Source: Frondihabitans peucedani (GTDB lineage Bacteria; Actinomycetota; Actinomycetes; Actinomycetales; Microbacteriaceae). Taken from it: a stretch of 64,000 nucleotides of DNA. The stretch covers positions 124,001-188,000 of the forward strand of contig NZ_BAABAU010000003.1 of NCBI RefSeq assembly GCF_039537585.1, read 5' to 3'. The first letter of the stretch is position 1, and each line of letters begins with the position of its first letter. The notes beneath the pieces were generated by a model. That model worked only from the letters and a program-made list of their open reading frames with translations, was not told the DNA's origin and made no database searches. Below, piece by piece: positions 25,864 through 35,418 of this stretch. The translations under genes were made by a program, and so were the position numbers.

Positions 25864-27504
25864 ATGCGCACCCCGCTCCTCGCCGCCGCCGGTCTCGCCG
25901 CTGCAGCAGCTCTCGTCCTGTCCGGCTGCACCTCCGGGTCGTCCTCGGCCGGCGGCGACTCGAAGCCCGTCCGCGGCGGCACCCTCACCTACGCGACCGG
26001 CGACGCCGAGCCCACGTGCCTCGACCCGCACGTCGGCGGCAACTACCCGCAGGCCCTCGTCGCGTCGCAGTACCTCGAGGAGCTGGTCTCGAAGAACAGA
26101 GCTGGTGAGATCATTCCCTGGCTCGCGACCTCCTGGAAGCAGTCCGCCGACGGACTCACCTGGACCTTCTCACTGAAAAAGAACGTGTCGTTCACCGACG
26201 GGACCGCCTTCGACGCCGACGCGGTCGTCGCGAACATCGAGCACGTCAAAGATCCTGCGACCCTGTCGAGCACCGGCTACCTCGCCCTCGGCAAGGTCGA
26301 GAAGGCCGAGGCCCTCGACGCCCACACGGTGAAGATCGACCTCTCGAGCGCCGACTCGTCGCTGCTCGACTCCCTGTCGATGCCGTGGCTCGCGATCGAG
26401 TCGCCCACGGCGCTCAAGCGGAGCCAGGCCGTGAACTGCGAGTCGCCGGTCGGCACCGGCCCCTTCGAGGTCACCAAGTGGGTGAAGCAGCAGTCCGTGA
26501 CGATGGTGCGGAACGCGAAGTACTCCTCCCCGCCCGCCGACGCCGCACACACGAGCGACGCCTACCTCTCGAAGATCGTCTGGCGCTTCATCCCCGATTC
26601 GGCCTCCCGCTACGCCGCCCTCCAGTCCGGCCAGGTCGACGTGATCGACAACGCCCAGCCCGACACCCTCGTGGCCGCGGCGAAGAGCAGCCAGATCAAG
26701 GCCATCGACGCTCCCCGCCCGGGAGCCTCCGACCGGCTCGAGCTGAACTCGTCGCAGGCCCCGTTCGACGACGAGAGGGTCCGCCAGGCTTTCATCATCG
26801 GCATCGACGTGAACGCCGGCATCAGGAGCCTCTTCTTCGGCACCGCGAAGCGGTCCTACTCGCTGCTGTCGAGCGTCGAGAAGGACGGCTACAGCGACAA
26901 GGCGCTCTTCGGCGTCGACACGAAGAAGGCGACCGCGCTCCTCGACGAGGCCGGTTGGACGAAGCGCGACTCGAGCGGCTACCGCACGAAGGACGGCAAG
27001 CGCCTCACCGTGCGGTTCCCGGTGAGCACCAACCAGTCGATCCCGGCCGAGCGCTCGCTCTTCGAGCAGATTCAGGCAGAGGGCAAGACGCTCGGCTTCG
27101 ACGTCGAGATCTCGGAGCTCGACCTGTCGAGCTGGTACGGCGCTCTCGCGAAGCACGACTACGAGATCGTCTCGGCGCCCTACACGAAGGTCGGCCCCGG
27201 CGTCCTCGACATCCTCTACAACTCGTCGAGCATCACGCCGGCCCCGTCGGGCTACTTCGCCAACAACGCCCAGGTGAACGACCCGAAGCTCGACGCCCTG
27301 CTGAAGCAGGCCGGCGAGGAGTCCGACCAGGCCAAGCGGAAAGCCCTGTACGTCGAGGCCCAGAAGACCGTCCTCTCGGGCTACTACGTGCTGCCGCTCT
27401 ACGACCAGCAGAACCACTACCTCTACCGCACCTCGGTGCACGGCCTCCGGGCGCTGCCGACGGTGTCGACTCCGACGCTCTACGACACCTGGCTGACGAA
27501 GTGA
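25864..27504 (+). CDS. ABC transporter substrate-binding lipoprotein, family 5 (oligopeptide/nickel type)
   Basis: Solute-binding lipoprotein of a peptide-type ABC importer. The 546-residue protein has a lipoprotein signal ending LVLSGC (acylated Cys22), then the SBP_bac_5 fold: VRGGTLTYATGDAEPTCLDPH at the N-terminus, SWKQSADGLTWTFSLKKNVSFTDGTAFDADAVV (family hallmark), and HDYEIVSAPYTKVGPGVLDILYN. The frame is open upstream, but the lipobox and GGAG 7 nt before the ATG at 25864 fix the start. Four genes follow in tight order to make a full transporter. The ligand may be a peptide, but family members also bind other small molecules. Confidence 0.93.
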   Translation: MRTPLLAAAGLAAAAALVLSGCTSGSSSAGGDSKPVRGGTLTYATGDAEPTCLDPHVGGNYPQALVASQYLEELVSKNRAGEIIPWLATSWKQSADGLTWTFSLKKNVSFTDGTAFDADAVVANIEHVKDPATLSSTGYLALGKVEKAEALDAHTVKIDLSSADSSLLDSLSMPWLAIESPTALKRSQAVNCESPVGTGPFEVTKWVKQQSVTMVRNAKYSSPPADAAHTSDAYLSKIVWRFIPDSASRYAALQSGQVDVIDNAQPDTLVAAAKSSQIKAIDAPRPGASDRLELNSSQAPFDDERVRQAFIIGIDVNAGIRSLFFGTAKRSYSLLSSVEKDGYSDKALFGVDTKKATALLDEAGWTKRDSSGYRTKDGKRLTVRFPVSTNQSIPAERSLFEQIQAEGKTLGFDVEISELDLSSWYGALAKHDYEIVSAPYTKVGPGVLDILYNSSSITPAPSGYFANNAQVNDPKLDALLKQAGEESDQAKRKALYVEAQKTVLSGYYVLPLYDQQNHYLYRTSVHGLRALPTVSTPTLYDTWLTK

Positions 27505-27517
27505 GGCGAGCTCGGCC

Positions 27518-28471
27518 GTGACCCGGCGGGCTCTCGCGTGGCTGGCCCGCAGGATCATCGGAGCCGTGGTCGTCCTGTGGGCCGTCGCGACCCTCATCTT
27601 CTTCGCCATCCGGCTCGTGCCGGGTGATCCTGCGGAGGCGATCCTCGGCGGCCCCGGGTCGCAGGCGTCAGCGGCGTCGCTGGCGCTCGTGCGACGCCAG
27701 TACGGCCTCGACCAGCCCCTCGTCGTCCAGTACCTCGACCAGCTCGGACGGCTCGCTCGGGGCGAGCTCGGCACGTCGTACTCCCTGAAGCAGAGCGTCG
27801 CGTCGGTGCTCGGTGCGCAGCTCCCGCCGACCCTCCTGCTGGCCGCGGTCTCGCTCATCGTCGCCTGGCTGCTCGCGATCGCGGTCGCGTGGTGGAGCTC
27901 CGGAGGGGGCAGGATCGCGAACGGCCTCGCCTCGACCCTCGAGGTGGTCGCCTCGGCGGTGCCGCAGTTCCTGCTCGCCAGCGTGCTGATCGTCGTGTTC
28001 GCGGTCCAGCTCGAGTGGCTGCCGCCGGTGAGCTCGGGGACGCCCTCGGGGCTCGTCCTGCCGGTGATCACCCTGGCCGTGCCGGTCGCCGGGTTCCTCG
28101 GGCAGGTCACGCGCGACTCGCTGCTCGACGCGTCGGCGGCGCCGTTCGCACTCTCGGCCCGGGCTCGAGGCGAGGGGCCGACGGGCGTCTTCGCTCGACA
28201 CCTGCTCCGCCACGCTGCCCTCCCGGGCCTCGCCCTCTCGGGCTGGGCGTTCGGCTCCCTCCTGAGCGGCGCGGTCGTCGTCGAGTCGGTGTTCGCCCGG
28301 CCCGGACTCGGCCGCACGCTCCTCGACGCCGTGACCCTCCGCGACATCCCGCTGGTGACCGGCGTCGCGCTCGCCTCGGCCCTGGCCTACGTGACCGTCG
28401 TCGCGCTCGGCGACCTGGCCGAGACACTCGTCGACCCGCGGGCCAGCACGCCTTCGGAGGCCGCCTCGTGA
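27518..28471 (+). CDS. ABC transporter permease, DppB type
   Basis: First membrane subunit of the importer. The 317-residue protein has about six helices, the N-terminal family signature IIGAVVVLWAVATLIFFAIRLVPGDPAEAILGG, and a degenerate EAA-type loop (SARARGEGPTGVFARHLLRHAALPGLAL) that contacts the ATPase. GTG start at 27518, 13 bp after the binding-protein gene; its stop overlaps the next start by 4 nt (GTGA). Confidence 0.92.
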   Translation: MTRRALAWLARRIIGAVVVLWAVATLIFFAIRLVPGDPAEAILGGPGSQASAASLALVRRQYGLDQPLVVQYLDQLGRLARGELGTSYSLKQSVASVLGAQLPPTLLLAAVSLIVAWLLAIAVAWWSSGGGRIANGLASTLEVVASAVPQFLLASVLIVVFAVQLEWLPPVSSGTPSGLVLPVITLAVPVAGFLGQVTRDSLLDASAAPFALSARARGEGPTGVFARHLLRHAALPGLALSGWAFGSLLSGAVVVESVFARPGLGRTLLDAVTLRDIPLVTGVALASALAYVTVVALGDLAETLVDPRASTPSEAAS

Positions 28472-29337
28472 CCGCCCTGCCCGAGCTGCCGACCACCGCG
28501 GCTGCTCGCCCCGCCGGTCGCCGGACCCGCGACCGCCGCTGGCCGCTGACGGTGGCCGAGACGGTCTCGGCCGCGATCCTGCTGGTCATCGTGGTCGCCG
28601 CCGTCGCGCCCGGCCTCCTCGCGCCGCGCGACCCGCTCGCCATCGCGCCCGCCGACGCCTTCTCGGCCCCCTCGCTCGCCCACCCGTTCGGCACCGACGA
28701 CTCCGGGCGCGACCTCTGGTCGCGCGTGGTGCACGGCGCCTCGGCCTCGCTCCTCATCGGACTCGCGGCGACCGCCATCGGCACGGCGCTCGGTGTCGTC
28801 CTGGGTGTCGCGGCGGGAGTCGGGCGGCGGGCGACCGACGCGGCCGTCTCGCGCCTCCTCGAGGTGCTGTTCGCGCTGCCCGGGCTGCTGCTCGCGCTCG
28901 TCATCATCGCGTTCACCGGCCCGGGGCCGGTGCCGGCGACCCTGGCCGTCGGGCTCGCGACCGCTCCGGGCTACGCCAGGATCGTGCGGACCCAGGTGCG
29001 ACGTGTCCGCTCCTCGGAGATGGTGGAGGCGGCCCGTGTTCTCGGCCGCTCGCCGTGGTCCGTGCTGACCCGGCATGTCCTGCCGAACGCGCTGGCGCCC
29101 GTCCTGGTGCTCGCTACCCTCGGGGTCGGCCAGGCCGTCGTGTGGGCCTCCTCGCTGAGCTACCTCGGGCTCGGGTCGCCGCCGCCCGCGCCGGAGTGGG
29201 GCGCGATGCTGGAGGCCGGCCGGACCTACCTCGCGGTGGCGTGGTGGATGACGGTGTTCCCGGGACTCGCGATCGTGCTGACGGCGGCAGCGACGACGGT
29301 GCTCGGGCGGCGGCTGTCACGGCGGGGGCGGGCGTGA
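28468..29337 (+). CDS. ABC transporter permease, DppC type
   Basis: Second membrane subunit (289 residues). It has an N-terminal cytoplasmic tail, a helix (about 32-52), AHPFGTDDSGRDLWSRVVHGASASLLIGL (DppC signature) and the EAA loop EMVEAARVLGRSPWSVLTRHVLPNALAPVLV. The GTG at 28468 overlaps the preceding stop, and its own stop overlaps the ATPase start, both as GTGA, so the three genes are translationally coupled. Confidence 0.92.
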   Translation: MTALPELPTTAAARPAGRRTRDRRWPLTVAETVSAAILLVIVVAAVAPGLLAPRDPLAIAPADAFSAPSLAHPFGTDDSGRDLWSRVVHGASASLLIGLAATAIGTALGVVLGVAAGVGRRATDAAVSRLLEVLFALPGLLLALVIIAFTGPGPVPATLAVGLATAPGYARIVRTQVRRVRSSEMVEAARVLGRSPWSVLTRHVLPNALAPVLVLATLGVGQAVVWASSLSYLGLGSPPPAPEWGAMLEAGRTYLAVAWWMTVFPGLAIVLTAAATTVLGRRLSRRGRA

Positions 29338-30992
29338 GCGCGGGCACTGGCCTGGCGGTCGTGGGCCTCCGCGTCTCGTTCGCCGGCACCGCGGTCGTCG
29401 ACGGCGTCTCGTTCACCCTCCGGTCCGGCGAGTGCCTCGCCCTGGTCGGCGAGTCGGGCTCCGGCAAGAGCGTCACCGCGCGCGCCCTCCTCGGCCTGAC
29501 CGGCGGCACGGTGAGCGCCGACCGCCTCGACCTCGACGGCGAGTCGCTGCTCGGGCTGCCGGAGCGGGCCCTGAGACGGATCCGCGGGCGACGGATCGGC
29601 CTGATCCTGCAGGACGCCCTCGTCTCGCTCGACCCGCTGCGCCCGGTCGGCCGCGAGATCGACGACGTCCTGCGCCTGCACACGCGGCTCTCGGCTGCCG
29701 AACGGCGACAGCGGGTGCTCGAGGTGCTCAGCGAGGTGGGAATGCCCTCGCCCGAGACCCGTCGGGCGCAGCGGTCGGGCGAGCTGTCGGGAGGCCTCCG
29801 GCAGCGCGCGCTCATCGCCGCAGCCCTCGTCGCCCGTCCCGACGTGGTCATCGCCGACGAGCCGACGACCGCCCTCGACGCGCAGGTGCAGCGCGTGGTC
29901 GTGGACCGGCTGGCGGCGCTCCGCGACTCGGGCACGGCGGTCCTCGCGATCAGCCACGACCTGCAGGCCGTCCGGCGGCTGGCCGACCGCGTGATCGTGA
30001 TGAGGAGCGGCAGGATCGTCGAGGAGGGTCCGGTCGAGCGGATCCTCGACGACCCCCAGCACGAGTACACGAGGCGGCTCGTCGCGGCGCTGCCGGCCGG
30101 CAAGGCGCGGGGCACCCGCCTGTCGGTGACGGCCGAGCCCGGTACATCTCCCCCGACCGGCGCCACGGGCGTCGTATCCGCAGACACCGAGCAGGATCAG
30201 GCCCCCGCGTCGGTGCTCCTCCGCGCAGACGGCCTCACCCGCACGTTCTCGAGCAGCACCTTCTCCGGCAGCAGGTTGTCCGGCCGCGCGGGCACGACGC
30301 TCGCCGTCGACGACGTGTCGCTCGAGCTCAGGGAGGGCGAGACGCTCGGCCTGGTCGGCGCGTCGGGATCCGGCAAGACGACGACCGCGCGCCTCCTGTT
30401 AGGCCTCGACACCCCGGGATCCGGCACGATCGATCTCCTCGGCGAGCGCTGGAACCCGCTGCCGGAACGCGAGCGTCGGCTCCGGCGGCAGGCGCTCGGG
30501 GCGGTCTACCAGGACGCCCTCTCGTCGTTCGACCCCCGCTGGACGGTCGGCAGGATCCTCGACGACGCCCTGGCGAGCGGGCGCTCCTCCGGTCGCAGCG
30601 CCCGCACCGCCGACGTCGAGGGCCTCCTCGCCGAGGTCGGGCTCGCCGCGGAGGTGGCCGTGCGGTTCCCGGCGACGCTCTCGGGCGGTCAGCGGCAGCG
30701 GGTCGCGATCGCCCGAGCCCTCGCACCCCGGCCACGAGTGCTGATCTGCGACGAGCCGGTGTCGTCGCTCGACGTCACCGTGCAGGCGCAGGTGCTCGAC
30801 CTCCTCGACGAGCTGCAGCGGCAGCGTGGGCTGGCGTACCTGTTCATCTCGCACGACCTCGACGTGATCCGGCACGTGAGCGACCGCGTCGCGGTGATGG
30901 AGGCCGGCAGGATCGTCGAGCACGGCCCCGCCGAGCAGGTCTTCTCCGAGCCGCAGCACCCCTACACCCGGGCCCTCCTCGCCGCGTCGTAG
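29334..30992 (+). CDS. Fused dual-domain ABC transporter ATPase (DppD-DppF type)
   Basis: Energises the importer. One 552-residue chain holds both nucleotide-binding domains: domain 1 with Walker A GESGSGKS (39-46), LSGGLRQR and DEPTTALD; domain 2 with Walker A GASGSGKT (342-349), LSGGQRQR and DEPVSSLD. The linker is about 60 residues. Most peptide importers encode DppD and DppF separately; fused forms are known in actinobacteria. A second copy of the C-terminal oligopeptide_C region (QHEYTRRLVAAL, QHPYTRALLAAS) ends each half. A long stem-loop follows the stop. Confidence 0.93.
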   Translation: MSAGTGLAVVGLRVSFAGTAVVDGVSFTLRSGECLALVGESGSGKSVTARALLGLTGGTVSADRLDLDGESLLGLPERALRRIRGRRIGLILQDALVSLDPLRPVGREIDDVLRLHTRLSAAERRQRVLEVLSEVGMPSPETRRAQRSGELSGGLRQRALIAAALVARPDVVIADEPTTALDAQVQRVVVDRLAALRDSGTAVLAISHDLQAVRRLADRVIVMRSGRIVEEGPVERILDDPQHEYTRRLVAALPAGKARGTRLSVTAEPGTSPPTGATGVVSADTEQDQAPASVLLRADGLTRTFSSSTFSGSRLSGRAGTTLAVDDVSLELREGETLGLVGASGSGKTTTARLLLGLDTPGSGTIDLLGERWNPLPERERRLRRQALGAVYQDALSSFDPRWTVGRILDDALASGRSSGRSARTADVEGLLAEVGLAAEVAVRFPATLSGGQRQRVAIARALAPRPRVLICDEPVSSLDVTVQAQVLDLLDELQRQRGLAYLFISHDLDVIRHVSDRVAVMEAGRIVEHGPAEQVFSEPQHPYTRALLAAS

Positions 30993-31005
30993 ACGCTGCC
31001 GCCCG

Positions 31006-31059
31006 ACGTCTCCCGGACGGATCACCCTGTTGCGGCAGGGTGATCTGTCCGCGAGACGT
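31006..31059. terminator. Long stem-loop between convergent ATPase and MHS genes
   Basis: 24-nt arms (31006-31029, 31036-31059) with three mismatches and a TTGCGG loop. No U-tract. Same design as the element at 23080-23141. Confidence 0.7.
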
Positions 31060-31103
31060 TGGGCGGCGACGGCGGGCTATCCGTGGGCGGGCGGGGCCGG
31101 GGG

Positions 31104-32627
31104 CTACCTCGCGGGGACGGGCTCGTCCTCGGCGGGCGACGGCGCGACCGGCGGCGACGCGGGCCGCACGATGTCGATCGGCCCCGACTGCGCGTACTCG
31201 AGCGCCCAGTCCGACTGCGAGACCTCGCTCGACTCGTCGGCGTACGCCGCCACGAGCTCGCGGGCCTCCTCCTCGGTCGCGACCGACGGCCCCGACCCGA
31301 GGAGCGGCGAGTTCGCCGTCTCCTTGGTGAACCACACGGCGACCAGGCCGATCACGGCCGCGAGCATGAGGTAGAACGCCGGGATGTCGCGGGCCCAGGC
31401 GAACCCGCTCTTCGTCGCCCAGGCCACGAGAGACTCGGTGACGAGCGGCGTGGTCCCGCCGAAGAGCGACACCGACACGTTGAAGGCAATGGCCAGGGCC
31501 CCGTAGCGGATGATCGTCGGGAAGAGGGCGGGCAGCGTCGACGGCATGGTCGACGTGAAGGTGACCAGGACGAGGCCGAGGATCAGGAGCCCGGCGAATA
31601 CGAGAGGTGTGGAGTCGGTCTGCACCATCTTCAGGGCCGGCCACGACAGGACGAGGAAGCCGGCGCATCCTGCGAACAGGACCGGACGGCGGCCGAAGCG
31701 GTCGGACAGCCGCCCACCCAGGCCGATGACCGCCATCATCAGCAACATGACGACGATGACGAGCACGAGGCCGTTGGTCGCGTCGCGGCCGAGGGTCGTC
31801 GTCAGGTAGGTCGGCATGTACGACAGGAGCATGTAGTCGGTCACGTTGAAGACGAGCACGAGGCCGATGCAGATGAGGAGCGCGCGCCAGTTCTCGGCGA
31901 ACAGCCGCAGCACGGGCGTCTTCACGGCCTCGCGGGCCGACGCCTCCTCCTGCTGCCTCTGGAATGCCGGAGTCTCCTCGAGCCTCAGCCGCAGGTAGAG
32001 GCCGACGATGCCGAGCGGCCCCGCGATCAGGAACGGGATCCGCCAGCCCCAGCCGAGCAGGGCGTCCTCCGGCAAGGCGAACTGCAGGATCGTGACGAGC
32101 GACGCCCCGAGGACGTACCCGCCGAGCGTCCCGAACTCGAGCCACGAGCCCATGAAGCCGCGCCGCTTGTCGGGCGAGTACTCGGCGATGAAGGTCGCGG
32201 CCCCGCCGTACTCGCCGCCGGTCGAGAAGCCCTGCACGAGGCGGGCGAGGAGCAGCAGGAGCGGCGACCACACCCCGATCGCCCGGAAGTCGGGCAGGAA
32301 GCCGATGGCGAAGGTGCCCGCGGCCATCATGATCATGGTGACGGCGAGCACCTTCTGCCGGCCGATCCGATCGCCGAGCGGGCCGAAGACGGCGCCGCCG
32401 ATCGGGCGCACGACGAACGCGGCGGTGAAGGTGGCGAAGGTCAGGATGACGCTCAGCGTCGGGCTGAGCGACGGGTAGAAGACCCGGGCGAGGGTCGTGG
32501 TCAGGTAGGCGAAGACGCCGAAGTCGAACCACTCCATCCCGTTGCCCAGGGCGGCCGCCGCGACGGCGCGCTTCAGTTGCGATTCCTCGACGACGGTGAC
32601 GTCGTCTGTAGTCAGTCTTCTTCTCAT
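31104..32627 (-). CDS. MFS transporter, metabolite:H+ symporter (MHS/ProP-like) family
   Basis: Twelve-helix proton symporter of the MHS family, which includes proline/betaine, citrate, shikimate and dicarboxylate carriers. The 507-residue protein has AAAALGNGMEWFDFGVFAYL at the start, GDRIGRQKVL (MFS motif A), and GGEYGGAATFIAEYSPDKRRGF, the MHS hallmark. GRLSDRFGRRPVL repeats motif A in the second half. The tail of about 60 residues is Pro/Glu-rich. ATG at 32627 with GGGAG 12 nt upstream. Its substrate cannot be inferred; ProP-like osmolyte uptake is one option. Confidence 0.9.
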   Translation of the reverse strand: MRRRLTTDDVTVVEESQLKRAVAAAALGNGMEWFDFGVFAYLTTTLARVFYPSLSPTLSVILTFATFTAAFVVRPIGGAVFGPLGDRIGRQKVLAVTMIMMAAGTFAIGFLPDFRAIGVWSPLLLLLARLVQGFSTGGEYGGAATFIAEYSPDKRRGFMGSWLEFGTLGGYVLGASLVTILQFALPEDALLGWGWRIPFLIAGPLGIVGLYLRLRLEETPAFQRQQEEASAREAVKTPVLRLFAENWRALLICIGLVLVFNVTDYMLLSYMPTYLTTTLGRDATNGLVLVIVVMLLMMAVIGLGGRLSDRFGRRPVLFAGCAGFLVLSWPALKMVQTDSTPLVFAGLLILGLVLVTFTSTMPSTLPALFPTIIRYGALAIAFNVSVSLFGGTTPLVTESLVAWATKSGFAWARDIPAFYLMLAAVIGLVAVWFTKETANSPLLGSGPSVATEEEARELVAAYADESSEVSQSDWALEYAQSGPIDIVRPASPPVAPSPAEDEPVPAR

Positions 32628-32814
32628 GTACGCGCTTCACTCCCGGTTTCGTGGCAAAAAACCCGTCGAGCGTACCAGACGGCAAAATTTCACTCGATCG
32701 GTGCCGGTTCTGGGAGGGCGTGGCTCCGCGGGATCGATCGCGTAAAGTGGGCGAGAGAAATTCAGGCACCTCCCCACCGACACGGTGCCGTCCATATCGA
32801 ACAGGAGCAGCGCC

Positions 32815-35418
32815 ATGCCACGTCCCATGCCCGAGAAACCGGCCCTCGAAGGGCTCGAAGCACACTGGGGCCCGCAGTGGGAGGCCGACGGCACCCACCT
32901 GTTCGACCGCGACTCCGCCATACGCGACAACGTCTTCTCGATCGACACTCCCCCGCCGACGGCGTCGGGCAGCCTCCACATCGGGCACGTGTTCAGCTAC
33001 ACGCACACCGACGTCAAGGCGCGCTTCGAGCGCATGCGCGGCAAGAGCGTCTTCTACCCGATGGGCTGGGACGACAACGGCCTCCCGACCGAGCGCCGCG
33101 TGCAGAACTTCTACGGAGTCCGCTGCGACCCGACCCTCCCCTACGACCCCGACTTCACCCCGCCGTTCGAGGGCGGCGACAACAAGTCGTCGAAGGCCGC
33201 CGACCAGCTGCCGGTGTCGCGCCGCAACTTCGTCGAGCTCTGCGAGCGCCTCACGCTCGAAGACGAGAAGCAGTTCGAGGACGTCTGGCGGAAGCTCGGC
33301 CTGAGCGTCGACTGGACCCAGACCTACCGCACGATCGGCGACGACAGCCAGGTCGTGGCGCAGAAGGCGTTCCTTCGCAACCTCGCCCGCGGCGAGGCCT
33401 ACCAGGCCGACGCCCCGACGCTGTGGGACGTCACGTTCCGCACCGCCGTCGCCCAGGCCGAGCTCGAAGACAAAGACGTGCCGGGCGCGTACCACACGCT
33501 CGCCTTCCACTCCTCGACCGGTGGCGACGACATCCTGATCAAGACGACGCGCCCGGAGCTCCTGCCCGCCTGCGTCGCCCTCGTCGCGCACCCCGACGAC
33601 GAGCGCTACCAGGGCCTGTTCGGCACGACCGTCCGCACGCCGCTCTTCGACGTCGAGGTGCCGGTGCTCGCGCACCACCTCGCGCAGAAAGACAAGGGCT
33701 CCGGCATCGCGATGGTCTGCACCTTCGGCGACACCACCGACGTCGTCTGGTGGCGCGAGCTCGACCTGCCGAACCGCGCCGTCATGGGCTTCGACGGCCG
33801 CTTCATCAGCGAGGCCCCCGCCGCCATCGAGTCGGAGGCGGGCCGCGCGGCCTACGCCGAGCTCGCGGGCAAGACCGTCTTCAGCGCCAAGGCCGCGATC
33901 GTGTCGCTCCTCGAGGCCTCGGGCGAGCTCGTCGGTGAGATCGAGAAGATCACGCACCCGGTGAAGTTCTTCGAGAAGGGCGACAAGCCGCTCGAGATCG
34001 TGTCGACCCGCCAGTGGTACATCACCAACGGCGCCCGCGACGAGGAGCTCCGCGCGACTCTGCTGAAGCGCGGCGAGGAGGTCGCCTTCCACCCCGACTT
34101 CATGCGCGTCCGGTATGAGAACTGGGTGAAGGGTCTCTCCGGCGACTGGCTCATCTCGCGCCAGCGGTTCTTCGGCGTGCCGATCCCGGTCTGGTACCCC
34201 CTCGACGCCGACGGCAACCCGGTCTTCGACCAGCCGATCGTCCCAGCCGAAGACGCCCTGCCGGTCGACCCGTCGAGCGACACCGCTCCCGGCTACGACG
34301 AGTCGCAGCGCGGCGTCGCGGGCGGCTTCCAGGGCGAGGTCGACGTGATGGACACCTGGGCCACCTCGTCGCTCACGCCGCAGCTGGCCGGCAAGTGGGA
34401 GCAGGATCCTGCGCTCTTCGACCTGGTCTACCCGTACTCCCTGCGGCCCCAGGGTCAGGACATCATCCGCACCTGGCTCTTCTCGACGGTGCTCCGCGCC
34501 CAGCTCGAGGGCGACAGCGTGCCGTGGAAGAACGCCTCCATCTCGGGCTTCATCGTCGACCCCGACCGCAAGAAGATGTCGAAGTCGAAGGGCAACGTCG
34601 TCACCCCGGCCGCCATGCTCGACGACCACGGCTCCGACGCGGTCCGCTACTGGGCGGCCTCCTCGAGGCTCGGCACCGACGCGGCCTTCGACCCGCAGAA
34701 CCCGAAGCAGATCAAGGTCGGACGCCGACTGGCGATCAAGGTGCTGAACGCGGCCAAGTTCGTCTACTCGTTCGAGCTGCCGTCGGGCTCGTTCGGCGTC
34801 ACGAACCCCCTCGACCGCGACCTCCTCGCGAACTTCGCCGTGGTCATCGACTCCGCGACGCGCTCGCTCGACGAGTACGACCACGCCAAGGCGCTCGAGA
34901 CCATCGAGAAGTTCTTCTGGACCTTCTGCGACGACTACCTCGAGCTCGTGAAGGAGCGGGCCTACGGCGCAGCCCCCTCGTCGGGGACGGACGGGGCGGC
35001 CGGCCAGGCGAGCGCGGTGCTCACGCTGCAGTCGACGGTCGACGGCCTGCTGCGCCTGCTGGCCCCCTACCTCCCCTTCGCCACCGAGGAGGTCTGGTCG
35101 TGGACCCACGACACCTCCGTGCACCGCGCGGCCTGGCCGACGGTCGAGGAGCTCGGCTCCCACGATGAGCCGACCGGCCTGGTCGACCTCGTCGGTCAGG
35201 CGCTGATCGGTGTCCGCCGCGCCAAGACCGACGCCAAGGCCTCGCAGAAGACTCCGGTGACCTCGGCCGTCGTCACGGCGCCGGCAGCCTCGCTGGAGCT
35301 CCTGCGGAAGGCCGCGGACGACCTCGCCGCCGTCGGCCGCATCGAGTCGCTCACGCTCGCAGAGGGCGACGAGCTCGCCGTCACCGAGATCGTCCTCGCC
35401 GAGCAGCCGGCCTCCTGA
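32815..35418 (+). CDS. valS: Valyl-tRNA synthetase
   Basis: Charges tRNA-Val; class I enzyme with editing domain. The 867-residue protein has HIGH at 55-58 (SGSLHIGHVFSYTHTD), GWDDNGLPTERRVQNFYGVRCDP, the editing domain, GDWLISRQRFFGVPIPVWY and KMSKS at 587-591. An upstream in-frame ATG at 32785 exists, but AGGAGC lies 6-7 nt before the ATG at 32815. The leader contains a plausible -10 TAAAGT near 32744 and a GGCAC/GGTGCC hairpin; I saw no T-box. Its stop overlaps the next start (TGATG). Confidence 0.97.
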   Translation: MPRPMPEKPALEGLEAHWGPQWEADGTHLFDRDSAIRDNVFSIDTPPPTASGSLHIGHVFSYTHTDVKARFERMRGKSVFYPMGWDDNGLPTERRVQNFYGVRCDPTLPYDPDFTPPFEGGDNKSSKAADQLPVSRRNFVELCERLTLEDEKQFEDVWRKLGLSVDWTQTYRTIGDDSQVVAQKAFLRNLARGEAYQADAPTLWDVTFRTAVAQAELEDKDVPGAYHTLAFHSSTGGDDILIKTTRPELLPACVALVAHPDDERYQGLFGTTVRTPLFDVEVPVLAHHLAQKDKGSGIAMVCTFGDTTDVVWWRELDLPNRAVMGFDGRFISEAPAAIESEAGRAAYAELAGKTVFSAKAAIVSLLEASGELVGEIEKITHPVKFFEKGDKPLEIVSTRQWYITNGARDEELRATLLKRGEEVAFHPDFMRVRYENWVKGLSGDWLISRQRFFGVPIPVWYPLDADGNPVFDQPIVPAEDALPVDPSSDTAPGYDESQRGVAGGFQGEVDVMDTWATSSLTPQLAGKWEQDPALFDLVYPYSLRPQGQDIIRTWLFSTVLRAQLEGDSVPWKNASISGFIVDPDRKKMSKSKGNVVTPAAMLDDHGSDAVRYWAASSRLGTDAAFDPQNPKQIKVGRRLAIKVLNAAKFVYSFELPSGSFGVTNPLDRDLLANFAVVIDSATRSLDEYDHAKALETIEKFFWTFCDDYLELVKERAYGAAPSSGTDGAAGQASAVLTLQSTVDGLLRLLAPYLPFATEEVWSWTHDTSVHRAAWPTVEELGSHDEPTGLVDLVGQALIGVRRAKTDAKASQKTPVTSAVVTAPAASLELLRKAADDLAAVGRIESLTLAEGDELAVTEIVLAEQPAS

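Noticed and set aside
32690-32814. T-box or other riboswitch in the valS leader
   Set aside because: There is a GGCAC/GTGCC hairpin but no GGTGG-ACCGCG T-box core and no valine specifier loop.
30844-35163. 1439-codon minus-strand open frame across valS and the MHS gene
   Set aside because: Shadow of valS (+) and the MHS transporter (-, other frame); it spans unrelated genes and the intergenic promoter and has no domain.
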